Shown: positions 34,001 through 44,946, numbered from the stretch's first letter. The stretch is 64,000 nucleotides of DNA from Pterois miles (GCA_947000775.1 CAMQGK010000327.1:15647501-15711500); one strand, 5' to 3'. Translations and numbers: made by a program. The notes: generated by a model from the sequence alone, not told the origin.

Positions 34001-37000
34001 TCGAGTGTCCGGACAAGAGCTGCTTTTGTCAGGATCCAGCATCAATGCTCTGTGTGTCTCGCTCCAAGCCTCTCCTTACGTCTGTGACAGTGTCATCAAA
34101 CGGTCCTTTGTTTCCCAAAACTTGAGCTCTTCCTCCTATTGACAGTGGAATAATATCCAGTCAGACAGTAACAGACAAAAAATTGCATATCACACATTAC
34201 AGATGAAATAATTAAATATATTATTTCTGGTTTTGAACAATATTCTTCTTCTACTGCCAAGAACTTCTGTTTAAAACATACTCACTAACTACTAAAAACC
34301 ACACATCATGGTTCCTAAGGCAGATGAGGAAAAAGATAAAAAAGCTTGATTGTTGCACAGCAGCTGCATTTCACCATATTTTAAACGTTTCTCCTCTTTA
34401 CAAGTTACACTAATTAACCCATTTCATGAGAAATGACATATAGCCATTTCCCAGCTGACCGTCAGAACGAGTCCAGTTATTTTTACCCTCAGGAATGCGT
34501 TGCATTTCACGGGGCATTGCACGCTGTTAGTGCTGCGAGCTCACGTCCCACTGGAGGCAGCTATGTGTTATGCCACTGAGTTGCAGAGAACAACAAGTCA
34601 AACACCTGTTGCATGTCAGTCGAGGAGGCTGTGAGCTCATTAAGTAGTCAGAAGAATGGCATGCTGGCACTGATGTAAACTGAAATCCATGACAACAGCA
34701 CAGCAGATTAAAGAAGAGAAAAATAATTTGGACTTTCAATCGATTGAAATATTTAATCACAATTAATGGCATGGGCTGTGCGGTGGTTAGCACTGTCGCC
34801 TCACAGCCCTCACCAAGAGGGTTGGAGGTTCGAATCTGGATTGGGGCCCTTCTGTGTGGAGTTTGCATGTTCTTCCTGTGTTAGTGTGGGGTTTTTTTCA
34901 GCTTCCTCCCACAGTCCAAGATAATGGATGCATGGATTAATCGCATGATTAATCACAACAATACAAAACGATGGCAAATATTGTCCAGAAACCTTCTCAG
35001 ATACTGCATTTAGCATAAAAATATCCTCAAAGTCAATGGCAAACTATCGTAAAGTGGGCATGTCTGTAAAGGGGAGACTCGTGGGTACCCGCAGAACTGA
35101 TTTTCATTCACATATTTTGAGGTCAGAGGTCAAGGGACCCCTTTGAAATGGCCATGGCCATGACAGCTTTTCCTCGCCAAATTTAACACAAGTTGGAGAG
35201 TTATTTAACCTCCTTCACAACAAGGTAGTATGACATGGTTGGTACCAGTGGATTCCTTAGGTTTTCTAGTTTCATATGATGCCAGATGATCTTCACTCAA
35301 TCTTTAAATCTCGCTACAACCTAAAAATCACAAATTGCATGAAAAGAAATTAGTGGCAGTAAAACAAATTTGCGTGAACTTTGACAGTAAAAATAATCTT
35401 GAAAGACTTCAAAGAAAGCTCAGTTTTAATTGTAATATTATTATAGTCACCATTTCTCTAATATATATTATAAAGGTGAATGGTGAAATACTGAAGAAAC
35501 TGTGACCACAGTTCATGTAAATGTTTGTTCGGCAGGGTTTTTGTCTTGTTGCTCAATGACTACCTCACTGCAACAGGATAGTATTGCTTAGCTTGATTAT
35601 GTGTGTTAGAGGTTGAACCACCCACAGCTCTTCATCTGGGGGACCCTGTTTGTGCTATGAATCACACATATGATGCTTGTCAACTTAAAACATTTTGCAA
35701 GTCAAGAAAGTGGCAGTTAATCGTCGGTTTGTCGTAGTATAATTTCATTTTGTGTTAAACTGCTCTCTCGTCTCGCACGATATACGTCACCAGCACCAGC
35801 TAGCTGGCTAACTTAGCTATGTTCCACGCACAAATAAAATGTTATCTTACCTGATGTGTTTTATCCAGCGACTCCAGGTCTTTTTATCAGCTAGGAAGCA
35901 AAATACGCTTTACTCTTATAAGTACATATCTTCAGCTTCAGAGGAAGAGAGACGTCACTTGCGTGACTGATGGGCACGCAGTTGCACGAAAACATCCGTT
36001 CTTAAGACATCTCTCATAGGCCCTGTTCAGACCTGGTTTTAACATGCGTCCTCAGTGATCTGATCACAAGTGGACAGCTCTAAGTACAGGTGTGAACGCA
36101 CTCAAGACACATTGAGGATGCATTGAGATTGGATCTTTCAGACCACATTCAGAGGTGGTCTGGGCCACATATGGCCACGTTCTGGCCCATCCTCGGCTCT
36201 CTAGAGGTACAGTATGTGTCCCGCTGTTACCTGGCAAAGTCAGCGGTGCTGGCGGCACGAAGGTCACGGAGGTCACGCTCACTCTCTCAAATGACCTGCG
36301 ATTGGCCAAAGTCTCCCGACACAGGCTAGAATATTTTAAGTCTGAAAATACAGTCATGAGGAGGTGCAGAAGTCTAGTTTTCTCTCAGGACACTTGAATT
36401 ACAACATGCTGGAAGATTATTATGGATTTTTTGCCCAACGACGCCAAAAGCTTTATGCTTACTGAAGCTTTAATATGTTTGCCGTAATGCAGTTTAATAC
36501 CTGTTTTAGGTGATATTAAAAGGTCTTCTATGTAACTTTCAGACACCTGTTCTTGTATTCAGCAACATGTCAGGCCAAGCTGACATTTTCATTCATTCAT
36601 TCATTCATTTAGTGTCATTACAGATTCTTTTTCTGTCAGATGGGTCAGAGACACAACTGTCGCTGCAGCTTTAGAGTCTGGAGATTTATCTGATCCGAGG
36701 CTGTTTCGGTAAATGTCTTTCCTCATTTCCTGCTCTCCCAGCCCCTCCCTCATTGTTTCCTTGGGTATTATTGGATGTCCTGCATAAAGAAAAATACTCC
36801 TTTAAAGAAGGGTGCTACACTAGACACATTTACATGCGCCAGATTTCTCCAATCCGATCTGAACCTTGGTTGATCGGTAATTCCAAATCCACCGTTTACA
36901 TGGACACTAAATGAAATGATCCGATCATGATGTGCGTATACATGCACCGATCATTCAACCAGCAAATCCTTTGGGCATGCGCAGAGTTGTCTAATTTTCC

Positions 37001-40000
37001 AGAAGTAGTAGAAGAAGAAGAAGCTGTACTTCTGTCTGTGTTGTAAACAAACGCCGCATTGTCTGTCTCACGTCACGCTGACGTAGCACACATGTGCAGA
37101 GGAAATAAATTCACCGCAAACAGGAAGACATGATCCGAATGGGAGTGTATATCAACGCCGATCGGAACAACGATCGGCATAAACCACCTCTCTTATTCGG
37201 AATGAAATTTCTTTCCGATTGGGCCGTATCGGATCAGAATCTTACGATTGACGTGTTTACATGAAGCATTTTTAATCGGATTGGGCCTTTATTCCGATTA
37301 TTTGTGTCCATGTAAAAGCAGCCATTTTGAGCTATGAGTGAGACTACAAACGGACTACACACCGTCACAGAGTGGGAAGGGCTGGATTGGAATTGGGCAT
37401 GGCTAGTTGTTTGCATAAAATATTGATTAGTGCAGCTTTGAGGTGAAATGTGTAATCCACTAGTGTGACGTCTGCCTGCCGCACGTCTCACTCACACTGA
37501 TAACGACACGGCTCTCACCCCAGAGAGCCAGACTATAATAAATCACAGATGGAGGATTTTAAAGGGTGTCCCAGACAACCTTTGAAGTTGAAAATCACAG
37601 AGCTGACTTTGAGGAAGCAGGCGTCCCTGAAATGGGCCTTGGCCATGAGGTTACGCCTGTTTAGCTAACGACAAGCAAAAGACCTGCAGAACACAGAGCC
37701 TGTGTCCCTGCATCTGTAACTGCGTTCAGCGTGAAAACAGGTACACGTGTGTCAACCAGAGAGTGGAATGCGTTTCCCCGTTGACCTCGCCATCAGCCAA
37801 TCAGATGAAGGCTGAATCAGGTGGGACTGAAGGTTGGGGGTGGGGGATGTTTGATTGAGGCGTGCTGAAATGTTTCAGCAGTCTGTCAAAGCGATGCGAA
37901 GACACAGAGTGGAAGATGCAAAGACAGATATTTCATGTTCATTTTGAATTAACAAGCTTGACCGTCGGGACTTTTTTTTTTGTGTGTGGGGCCCAGCAGG
38001 CTTGTAGTATCTGTTCCCTCCTCTCCTTCATCAGCTCTATTCAGTTCTGCTTCTGTGTGTTTTTCTCACAAATATCTGCCCCCTGCTCTCCCATCCCCAT
38101 CGTTTTCCACTATGAATCAGACTGCTCTCATATTTAGGAAACCACAGACAGACACTGATAACTAGACAGGCCCACTCACAGAGACAGAGCACACACAGAT
38201 TGCTGCAGATCGGCGGGGGTGGGGCACATATTAAGCAGTGGTCTGGATGTCCTCCCCCAGGACATTTTGAGCATCAAACACTTAATTTCCTGCATTCTGG
38301 TGAATTTTTATACACAATTTCTGCCTTTTCTGCATCAAGTTATATAGTTGTATATTTTATTTATGTAAAGGAAAACACAAATATCAGGCACCAAGTGACA
38401 GCTCAGAATAGTAACAAAAATATAATGCAGTTAAGTTCTCCTGCTTTTTTTTTTTTTTTTTTTTTTGAACAAATTTTATTTCAGAATTTTGTTAATACAA
38501 CTGTGACCACTGCACAGACATGTTTGGACTGATAGCCATCCCACCCATCTCCCACCCAGGACAATCCCCAGTGAGCACACAACTAAAACTATGCAAGGAA
38601 AACAAGTGTACAAAAATAACTAAATACACACAAATAAACAAATAAAATGAAATATCCATAGTTAAAAGAAAGAAAATAAATTAACACATAAATAAATAAT
38701 GATAAATTGTTAGGGGTCTAGGACAGAACGCCCTATCATCCAGGGCTCTAATACAAACTGCATGTCATTATCATAATGTCTGTAAAGAGGAGACTTGTGG
38801 GTACCCACAGAACCCATTTTCATTCACATTTTTTGAGATCAGAGGTCAAGGGACCCCTTTGAAAATGATAATGATAACCAAGTTTGGAGCGTTATTTAAC
38901 CTCTTTCGCAACAAGCTAGCATGACGTGGTCGGTACCAGTGGACTCATTATGTTGTCTCGTTTCATATGAAACCAACATATCTTCACTTTAGCGTTAAGA
39001 CTGAGTCCGCTACAGCCTCTTAAGCCAGTAATGTTGGCTTCTCAGAGGCTTTGATCATTATTTTTAGGGGTACTGAGATGAAATTTAGCTTGAGCACCCC
39101 TAGAAAGAGTCTGAAATTGCTTTTATAGTTTGATGATAAATGTATGTACCGCACTGGCCCACATTAGGTTCAGTATTTACTTTAATTTTTAACTGTAAGC
39201 TACAAGCAGAGCTCCGCTGAGTGTTTCTGACTGATATCATAAATCAGCTACTTTGCAGCTACCAGCTACCAATAAACGGAGAATTGCCCTCTGACATTTA
39301 CTGCCTTGTTCCTGCTAGGTATTAGGTAATATGTCTTTGTGAAATTCAAGTCCTTCTATAGCATTATGGGTAGAGCAATGTGAAACTAAGGAAGCTTTGA
39401 TTGTACAGATTCTGAGGGTTGATCAGGACATGTTGGGGGATTTCCACAACCTGACTGTATAAATCCACATTGTATGTAGCAGCGATGCACACACGATAGT
39501 CTGATTGCCCCTGACTGTAGACCATTTCACAGTTGTAAATGTAAACATTTCCAGTGTGTCCCAGTTTATGTCCTGTTGCAGTGTATGTGAATGCCATAAG
39601 CTGACAGGAAGTAAACATGGACCCAAGCTGTTGTGCAATTCTGCTGAAATGGTCTGTTACGTTGCCTTCAAATGGAACTCAAGAGCTTGTGGTTAACAAC
39701 ATAAGAAGTCGTGTACACAACATGCTCGACATCCAAGTGGTTAAGTCATGAGAACGCGACAGCTAAGCAACGGCAACATCAACCACAACTTGTGAACTCT
39801 GAGCTTTCAGAAAATTTCCACTTACGAGGTTGAGAATACCACAAGAGGCGTTCATGTGGACTCATCTCGTGAACACAAACCCATTTGAAGGCAGAATAAG
39901 TACTCGCCATGTTGAAAAGAGCCTTAACGAGGCTCTGAATACCAGCTCCAAGCGTTGCCCAGCAGCTGACCTCTGACTTCTCTGTGCAGTGGGGGAAGGG

Positions 40001-40938
40001 TCAGAGACATGCTGTGTATCTTCTCTCTGGGACTTTCCATAGAAATGTGGATGTGTTTTTGTAAATCACATTGTAACAGATGTCATGATCCCATGGAAAA
40101 TGTTGCCAGTAATCCAATCAAGCTAAAGGCTTGCCCACACTAAAGGATTTTTCATATCTTAACAGATTTTCAAAATGTGAGAGACACATAGCAACATGTT
40201 ATGTTAACTTTAACATTTTTGTTCCTGTAGTGTGTGGAGAGCAACAATTTGGCCAAACCGGCACACCACACTTATACATAACATACTTAACATTCAATTC
40301 ACAAACAAGAGTCCAGACAAAAAAAAAACAACAAAAAAATCAATCAATGGATGGATGGATAGATGGATGAAATCATGGAAACGTGTTGAATAAACTCTTG
40401 CGTTGTTGCCACAAATGAATCTTCTACTTCTGAGGTCCACCTTACCACAACTTTAGTTCATGCATTAGCCACGGCTGTCCTTCCACTTCAGTCAGCTTGG
40501 GTCCCATTCTTTCCCACGTGACTGCGTCATCGGCTGTCCTCTGGGTTCCCCACACACTATAGGATATCTCATCGTAAATACTGAACATGTTTAACCATCG
40601 GAAAAATCTGGGATTTGCTGACGATTGTTGGGAGGGGGGAATCGGGCCCAAAACGGCTTGATTCTTGTGTCGTGTGTACACAGCGTAAGATACTGTTGTT
40701 AAAGTTCATATTTGAAGTAGCAGTAATGATGTTGTTTACCACTGTAATTTCATTGCTGTAATTAATCATCATTGACTAAATGTTCCGATATTAAAATATA
40801 ATCTAGAAGTAGGATAATAGGGGAAATTGGCTCTAATTTGAGGGCTCAGTATTATATGATTATAGCTGATGTTATATTACATATTGGATGGCCATAGTTA
40901 GTAGGAAGCATCAAGTTGCTGACATAATTGACCACAGA

Positions 40939-41003
<65 letters not shown>

Positions 41004-41899
41004 AACTCACAGTGAACGAATAAATAAATACACCATCCCTACAATAAACCTTGTAGTGATGTGACAGTGCTGCACCCACTTGGAACAGCTCCAGACTGCA
41101 TCTTTCCCTGATTCAGGCTTCAGGACAGAGTTGCTCTTGTTTGCACAAAATGTTTGAGCTGTCTAATGTTGTTGAAACAGCAAAAAGATTTTGTTAAGAT
41201 TTCTAATTTACTTAAAAGCAGCTGTGCCTTGTGATGCACTATTTCTTGGATTGACACTGCAGTGGCCATTTTGACATGCTCCAAGTTCTTAGGGTACTTA
41301 GTCTGCGAGGTACCTCAGTTCTCTCATGATCACTTCCACTGTCCGTTGCTGCTGTGAACCGTGGGCGGCTCGTGGCAATAAATAGGCGAGACCTCAAATC
41401 TCTAGAAGAGACCTAGCCGAGCTCATGCAGGCAGTGTGGATGCTCTAATCTGATAACGTGGACGACGTGGGCGGTGTGGACAGGCTGTTAGTCCGTGATC
41501 ATGCCTTCAAAGATATGAGTGATTTTGAAAAACTCATTTTTAGTTGACATGTTCAAATTTAGCTGAAGAGAGTTTTCAACAAACTGCTTTCAAAGTGAAA
41601 AACAGACTTTGTGTAGATGGATTAATATTGAATTCACTGATTAATGGATTAATATTAATTAGTTTGATTACATTTCTGTTTTGCATGTTTTGTTGTTTAA
41701 CCTCACTCATATCTAATTTTACATATTTTTTCCTCACCATCAGGCCCGTGAAGCCAACCACCTCGGGGACCAGATGATGGCGGAGCGGAGCAGCAGGATG
41801 GCCAAGAAACTGAACCACATTGCCCTGGGACTCGGCATCGGATTCCTCATCCTCTCCATTGTCTACGTAGTGATTATGTCTACTGTGGTTGCTAACTAA
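20639..41899 (+). CDS. Proline-rich CD225/dispanin-family membrane protein (PRRT1/SynDIG-like), three exons
   Basis: Exons 20639-20785, 22403-22630 and 41744-41899 join in phase 0 into a 176-residue protein. Residues 1-110 are rich in Pro, Gly, Gln and Tyr, with a PPPPY motif (25-29) that could bind WW domains and repeats of the GYP/QQYPG type. A CD225 domain follows: a first hydrophobic segment YSIFTLLCCCLPLGIAALIY with three adjacent cysteines, likely palmitoylated in this family; a loop AREANHLGDQMMAERSSRMA; then a second membrane segment LGLGIGFLILSIVYVVIM. The layout matches dispanins such as PRRT1, SynDIG and the IFITM proteins, which act at plasma and endosomal membranes; the N-terminus looks PRRT1-like, but I cannot fix the orthologue. 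Intron 1 is 1.6 kb. Intron 2 is 19.1 kb and cuts between membrane segment 1 and the loop. Its unusual size comes largely from transposons. Confidence 0.85.
20812..20874. repeat. (ACT)n(AAT)n compound microsatellite
   Basis: About eight ACT units pass into about twelve AAT units, 26 nt inside intron 1 of the CD225-family gene. Confidence 0.9.
20875..22402. other. Intron 1 of the CD225-family gene
   Basis: AT-rich intron without a recognised gene or repeat. It ends at the acceptor tgtggcctgcag before 22403. Confidence 0.7.
22403..22630 (+). CDS. CD225-family gene exon 2: Gly/Gln/Tyr-rich region and first membrane segment
   Basis: It encodes residues 50-125, from GYGPPPVQYGG to ALIYSIS. The CCC triplet in the membrane segment and NPVNDYLCYS before it are typical of the domain. 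The donor is TCA|GTGAGT. Confidence 0.88.
22804..23045. repeat. Dispersed non-autonomous repeat, copy 3 (intron 2)
   Basis: ttaaaggaccagtgtgtaac, gggggatctattggcag, tctacagtagcccagaac and ctgcttgggccggagtc match the copies at 9707 and 10313. Confidence 0.6.
23149..23429. mobile_element. Short hAT-like element (intron 2)
   Basis: The left end TAGGGATGCTAATTTT and the reverse complement of the right end (TAGGAATGTTAAAAAT) match in the outer positions. Flanking 8-mers attataat and tttaaact agree at five of eight positions, so any target duplication has decayed. It is 281 bp with no coding capacity. Confidence 0.45.
23430..24982. other. Unassigned intron 2 DNA
   Basis: No exon, RNA gene or named repeat recognised. 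Confidence 0.4.
24983..25036. repeat. (TG)n microsatellite
   Basis: About 27 TG units directly abut the Tc1-like remnant and have replaced its 5' part. Confidence 0.9.
25037..25446 (+). mobile_element. Tc1-like transposon remnant, 3' end
   Basis: After the TG repeat the frame reads SPDLNLIEML, the conserved DLNPIE region that ends the catalytic core of Tc1 transposases (the E of DDE), followed by a stop in place of W. Further on, other frames give AELKQYYKEEWSVVQ, the usual C-terminal helix. The non-coding end (gtgttcaataaaaacatgaa, gcagaaatccaagtaatccc, cttattcatgcaactg) is the standard 3' end of fish Tc1-like elements. The gene is inactive. Confidence 0.8.
25471..26602. mobile_element. hAT-like non-autonomous element with perfect 8-bp target duplication
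   Basis: It is flanked by GTTTATAT at 25463-25470 and 26603-26610. The ends are TAGGGATGTCA and TGACAGCCCTA, an inverted pair with one mismatch. An 8-bp duplication and short inverted ends are hallmarks of hAT elements. The interior holds an L1-like insertion (25499-25945) and the family core at about 26335-26380 (cataaagtgggcatgtctgt). There is no transposase frame. Confidence 0.8.
25499..25945 (+). mobile_element. 5'-truncated L1-like retrotransposon fragment nested in the hAT-like element
   Basis: The frame RTERITFAVRLQQGIFLKRW (from about 25609) followed by EKWLNF resembles the C-terminal end of teleost L1-type ORF2 proteins. A 3' UTR and an A-rich tail (aaataaagaataattt) follow. Upstream residues need frameshifts. 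The sequence interrupts the hAT family sequence between aatattta and aatcgcaatt, and A/T-rich 8-mers at both borders may be its own target duplication. Confidence 0.55.
26603..29929. other. Unassigned intron 2 DNA
   Basis: AT-rich. The longest open frames (26857-27261 and 27505-27825) lack an ATG in good context, splice partners or recognisable domains. Nothing else identified. Confidence 0.45.
29930..30285. repeat. Probable non-autonomous DNA element, right end preserved
   Basis: It ends in ctgatgtgaaagcaccctta, the reverse of a terminal motif seen on many fish elements, after a CpG-rich body. The left border is unclear. Confidence 0.35.
30475..30545. mobile_element. Fragment of a second hAT-like family
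   Basis: tagggctgccccctcttagt and then gattcgccgac, tagtcgattagtcg: one terminal segment with the direct TCGACTAAT-type motifs of a fish hAT family. The rest is missing. Confidence 0.45.
30748..31334. mobile_element. hAT-like non-autonomous element, inverted orientation
   Basis: Ends TAGGGCTGTCAA and TTGACAGCCCTA are a perfect 12-bp inverted pair. The core (gtctcccctttacagacat, gcccactttatgataata) is the reverse complement of that in the 25471 element. Flanking 8-mers gggaaaac and ctaacaac match at only four positions, so the insertion is old or one flank is rearranged. Confidence 0.7.
31335..33435. other. Unassigned intron 2 DNA
   Basis: No exon, RNA gene or named repeat recognised on either strand. 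Confidence 0.4.
33436..33790. mobile_element. Fold-back repeat family A, copy 2, near-perfect hairpin
   Basis: Arms at 33457-33499 and 33563-33605 are inverted copies of 43 nt that differ at one position, with a 63-nt loop. Downstream sequence (gatcagcactgcctagtttg, ctgattggttgttttc) is shared with copy 1. There is no coding potential. Confidence 0.75.
34735..35395. mobile_element. hAT-like family remnant interrupted by a SINE
   Basis: The left part (tcgattgaaatatttaatca) and right part (tactgcatttagcataaaaa, aaagtgggcatgtctgtaaa, ggtcagaggtcaagggaccc, aactttgacag) belong to the family at 25471 and 30748. A tRNA-like SINE head is inserted at about 34772-34930. Confidence 0.6.
34772..34930 (+). 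mobile_element. tRNA-related SINE, 5' part
   Basis: gtgcggtggttagcactgtc carries the A-box-like region and ggaggttcgaatctgga the B box. The body then reads ttctgtgtggagtttgcatg and cttcctcccacagtccaag, as in the fuller copy at 47519. It is 3' truncated after the tccaaga block. Confidence 0.65.
36022..36182. repeat. Dispersed repeat fragment
   Basis: cctgttcagacctggtttta followed by acatgcgtcctcagtgatct and ggtgtgaacgcactcaagac reads like a common teleost non-autonomous DNA element. The class is not determined. Confidence 0.4.
36283..36803. repeat. Direct segmental duplication, copy 1 (partner 43890-44467)
   Basis: It contains the end of fold-back family A (gattggccaaagtctcccg, gcagaagtctagttttctct) and then about 320 nt of other sequence, including gagtctggagatttatctga and gtctttcctcatttcctgct, shared in the same order with the partner. 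An (ATTC)n run lies at 36588-36609. The two copies flank the last exon of the CD225-family gene. Confidence 0.75.
36833..37322. mobile_element. Non-autonomous DNA element with inverted ends
   Basis: The left part (cgtttacatggacac, near 36893) mirrors the right part (gtgtccatgtaaaagc, near 37305). Many CCGAT/ATCGG motifs (gccgatcggaacaacgatcg) lie inside. This is a fish repeat type without a transposase frame. Confidence 0.5.
37323..38740. other. Unassigned intron 2 DNA
   Basis: No gene or named repeat. A 22-nt T run lies near 38445. Confidence 0.4.
38741..39030. mobile_element. hAT-like family remnant
   Basis: aaactgcatgtcattatcat, gagacttgtgggtacccaca, gatcagaggtcaagggaccc and ggtcggtaccagtggac match the family core seen at 25471, 30748 and 35040. 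Both ends have decayed. Confidence 0.6.
39031..40127. other. Intron 2 DNA with a repeat fragment at 39530-39640
   Basis: The 39530-39640 segment (gtaaatgtaaacatttccag, acaggaagtaaacatggacc) matches 4397-4510. The rest is unassigned. Confidence 0.45.
40128..40690. repeat. Probable non-autonomous DNA element
   Basis: The left block gcttgcccacactaaaggat and right block aaaacggcttgattcttgtg, then tgtgtacacagcgtaagat, are typical outer parts of a teleost element. The interior carries a GATG-type simple repeat. Borders are approximate. Confidence 0.35.
40943..41003. repeat. (AT)n(AG)n compound microsatellite
   Basis: About 18 AT units run directly into about 12 AG units. Confidence 0.9.
41744..41899 (+). 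CDS. CD225-family gene exon 3: loop, second membrane segment, stop
   Basis: It encodes residues 126-176 and TAA at 41897-41899. The acceptor tttttcctcaccatcag is strong. The loop AREANHLGDQMMAERSSRMA carries the conserved region between membrane segments, and the C-terminus is STVVAN. Confidence 0.88.
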   Translation, partial: AREANHLGDQMMAERSSRMAKKLNHIALGLGIGFLILSIVYVVIMSTVVAN

Positions 41900-42845
41900 A
41901 TCTGTTTCGACATCTTTCCCACATTTCCAGTCCCCGTTCTCGTTCTACATCAGGTAATCAGACCACAGCAGCGTTACTGGTCATCAGGAAGAGCTTTTGT
42001 TGAAAATGTGTAATCCTGAAGTCACCTGATTGTCTAAAAGACCTTTCAAATATTATTCATATATTAATCAACAAATGATGGCCATGTAATCCTATACTTT
42101 CCAGTACTGTAGAGGTGGCCACTACAGCCTTCCAAAGATACTTTTTTTCCAGCATGTCTTTGTGTTTGCAGTTTGCTTTCTCTGTTATCGCACATCGAAA
42201 ATCAACATTTTTAGCTTTTGACATATGAAATATTTTTCCAATTTTGATGGCTCAAGAGTTCAGCCTTAGGTCAGTGTTGCTCCACAACACATGTCGTCTG
42301 AAAGTATTATCCATTTCGTATTGCGTTTCGTGTTCGAATAGTAAATGATTATCAACACACAGTTTGTAGTGTGCCGGTTTATATTTCATGTTGAGTATTG
42401 CTCAGTTCTGCAATTGAAAGAGATTTGTTTGGTTGTACAATAGGCAAAATAGTGCTGCCCTTTCAACAGACTTGTTGGCTGTAAATATGACACCCTCTAA
42501 CCCGAAAAGTATGCTAACATAGAATAACATTTAAAAAGCTAACTCAGGATACTTCAAAAATAATATGTCAAACAAGTAAGAGAAGACAGGTTGAGCCTGT
42601 CTGTGTATCTGATCTGAGAGCGCACACCATCCAGTCATGTTTTAGTCGCACGAAAGTTCTCCCCTTTATTTCAGATGAACAGGTCCAGTTATCTGTATCT
42701 CAAAAGCATAGTGTGTTGTGTATGGCCTGGTTGTTGCTTGTCATGCAGTGTCCTGTGTGTCCTTTTCTTAACCAAAGCTGAAAAAGGAAGATTTTACTGT
42801 ATACCAAATTTCTTTATAAATAAAGTTAAAGTATAGAGAGAAAAA
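41900..42845 (+). other. 3' UTR of the CD225-family gene
   Basis: A non-coding stretch from the stop to the polyadenylation signal AATAAA at 42819-42824, with an A-rich patch about 15 nt later. The end point is inferred. Confidence 0.6.
42819..42824 (+). terminator. Polyadenylation signal AATAAA
   Basis: Canonical AATAAA 920 nt after the stop codon of the CD225-family gene. It is the first I see in a fitting position. Confidence 0.6.
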
Positions 42846-43344
42846 AACACTTGTGCTGCCTGGTCTATTTCGATGATTCATAACAGAGCAGAGGTCAAGA
42901 GTGGCAGGGCTGGTTCAAAGGCTGGTCTCAAGCAGTGTACCAGACAACAAATGTACGCCGTAAATAGGCAAATATTTCATTATGGACTTTCAACTATCGG
43001 TGTGGCGACTATCAAATAAAAAGCAGCTAATGAAACATGAAGTGAATATCCACGCCTAACTCGCGCTCTTTGTCACCTTCCTGCTGTCCAAGTGAACAGG
43101 TAGAACTAGATGAAACCACACCACTGTGTTATTTACCGGAAGTGATGTTAACCAAAAGAACGCATGCAGTCTAAACAAATAATAATAATGATAATAAAGG
43201 ACAGACAAAATACACACTTTGGCTCCTACACTTGGTGCCTTGTACAGTATAATCACATGTAATAGTCTTTCTGTACACAGTGAAATGTTTAATTTGTAGA
43301 AAAAGCACACTCTTTCTTCTAATTGCAATCTATGTGGTATTTAT
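42846..43344. other. Unassigned intergenic DNA
   Basis: No gene or named repeat. Confidence 0.4.
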
Positions 43345-44090
43345 AGCTGCAGTGGGTAGAAATGGAAGTTATTTTTATAAAACAGTCACTATATCCTAGT
43401 AGTAGTTCATGAGACAGGTAGTCTGGAAAAAAATCATGTCCCACTGTGTACTCAGGTATTTCTAATGGCATCTGCAAGATTTCACAGATCAGAGAAAAAC
43501 AACCAATCAGAGCTGAGCTGGAGGCTGCCGTCTCTGAACAGCTGTCAGTCACTCGTGAACTCCAAACGGTCAAACTAGGCAGCGCTGATCAAATATGAAT
43601 TCTGAATTCTGTTACTGTGATGCCGATTTCTCACCTCAAATGTTTTCAGAAACATCTTGTAGTTATTGTTTAGCTAAAATGAGAAAGTTTGACCCAGCAG
43701 CCATTTTGAGATCAGCTGAGGAAATACCAAGCACCGCCCACCAGCTGGAGCAAACATTCTCATTTTAAAAATACACTATCAGTGTATAGATTCATATTTG
43801 ATCAGCACTGCCTAGTTAGACCTTGTGATCTGAGCTCATGAGTGGTTGACAGCTGCCTCCATTGAATGAACAGCCAATAGGAACGCTGTCTCTCTGAAAT
43901 GACCTGTGATTGGCCAAAGTCTCCCGTCAAAGGCTAGATTTTTTAAAAGCCTGAAGGCAGAGCCATGAGGTGGTGCAGAAGTCTAGTTTTCTCTCAGAAC
44001 ATTTGAATTACAATATGCTGAAAGGTTATTTTTTAGAAAGGTTAATTTTTATCCAATGATGTCAAAACATTCTGCGTACTGAAGCTTTAA
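43345..44090. mobile_element. Fold-back repeat family A, copy 3
   Basis: It starts agctgcagtgggtagaaatg (the 17981 copy starts cctgcagtaggtagaatg) and contains gaaacatcttgtagttattg at about 43648. The right arm is decayed. It ends with the shared blocks ggccaaagtctcccg and gcagaagtctagttttctct, then actgaagctttaatatg. Confidence 0.6.
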
Positions 44091-44467
44091 TATGTCGGCC
44101 GGTATGACCGTCAGAATGCAGTTTAATACCTATTTTATGTGGTATTAAAAGCTCTTCAATGTAACTTGCAGACACCCATTTATGAAAGGAGATTTGGTTC
44201 TCGTATTCAGCAACATGTGAGGCCAGCCTGACATTTTAACTGCTTCATGGATTTAGTGTTATTACAGAATCCTTTTGTGTCAGATGGGTCAGAGACACAA
44301 CTGACATGACGTCAATACATCAGTGGCACTACAGCTTTAGAGTCTGGAGATTTATCTGATCCGAGGCTGTGACGGTAAATGTCTTTCCTCATTTCCTGCT
44401 CTCCCAGCCCCTCCTTCGTTGTTTCCTTGAGCATTGTTGGATGTCCTGCAAGAAGAAAAATACTCCT
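43890..44467. repeat. Direct segmental duplication, copy 2 (partner 36283-36803)
   Basis: The same order of blocks as copy 1, including agatgggtcagagacacaac, the block from gagtctggag to ccgaggctgt, and gtctttcctcatttcctgct. Small insertions distinguish the copies. Similarity stops near tactcctggc (44461-44470). Confidence 0.75.
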
Positions 44468-44946
44468 GGCATAATCACATTACTTTCTTGAATCACTTCT
44501 CCTACATACTGTGGCTACTGGCCTCATCAGCTGTAATGTTTGCTTCATGCTCCGACCATTTGACCTCTTCCTATATATGTATTGGATTGCATTTCATTTT
44601 TGCATTGCATTGGATTTTTGCATACATTTTAGCTTGTAAATTGACATTTTTTTTATAACATATATAACATTAAAGAAGTTAAATGTCATGTTTTATGTCA
44701 TTTTTGCATCCATTTTCAGCTTGTAACTGTGTGTAATGATCCTGCAACAGGACAAACTAGACCAGTATAGAGGAGAGAGACAGGAGAAAACCCAAACTAC
44801 ACTAGAAACAAGCCGCAAAAAAATGCAACCCACGACTACCAACAGTTGTAGTTAACTTTTCAGGAAAACAAGCCCAAAGTCGCTTGTAATAAGATTTACA
44901 GTAGGGACCACAGAAGAAGAAATGAAGGAGGATGGGTTCTGAACTT
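44468..44946. other. Unassigned intergenic DNA
   Basis: No gene or named repeat. Confidence 0.4.
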
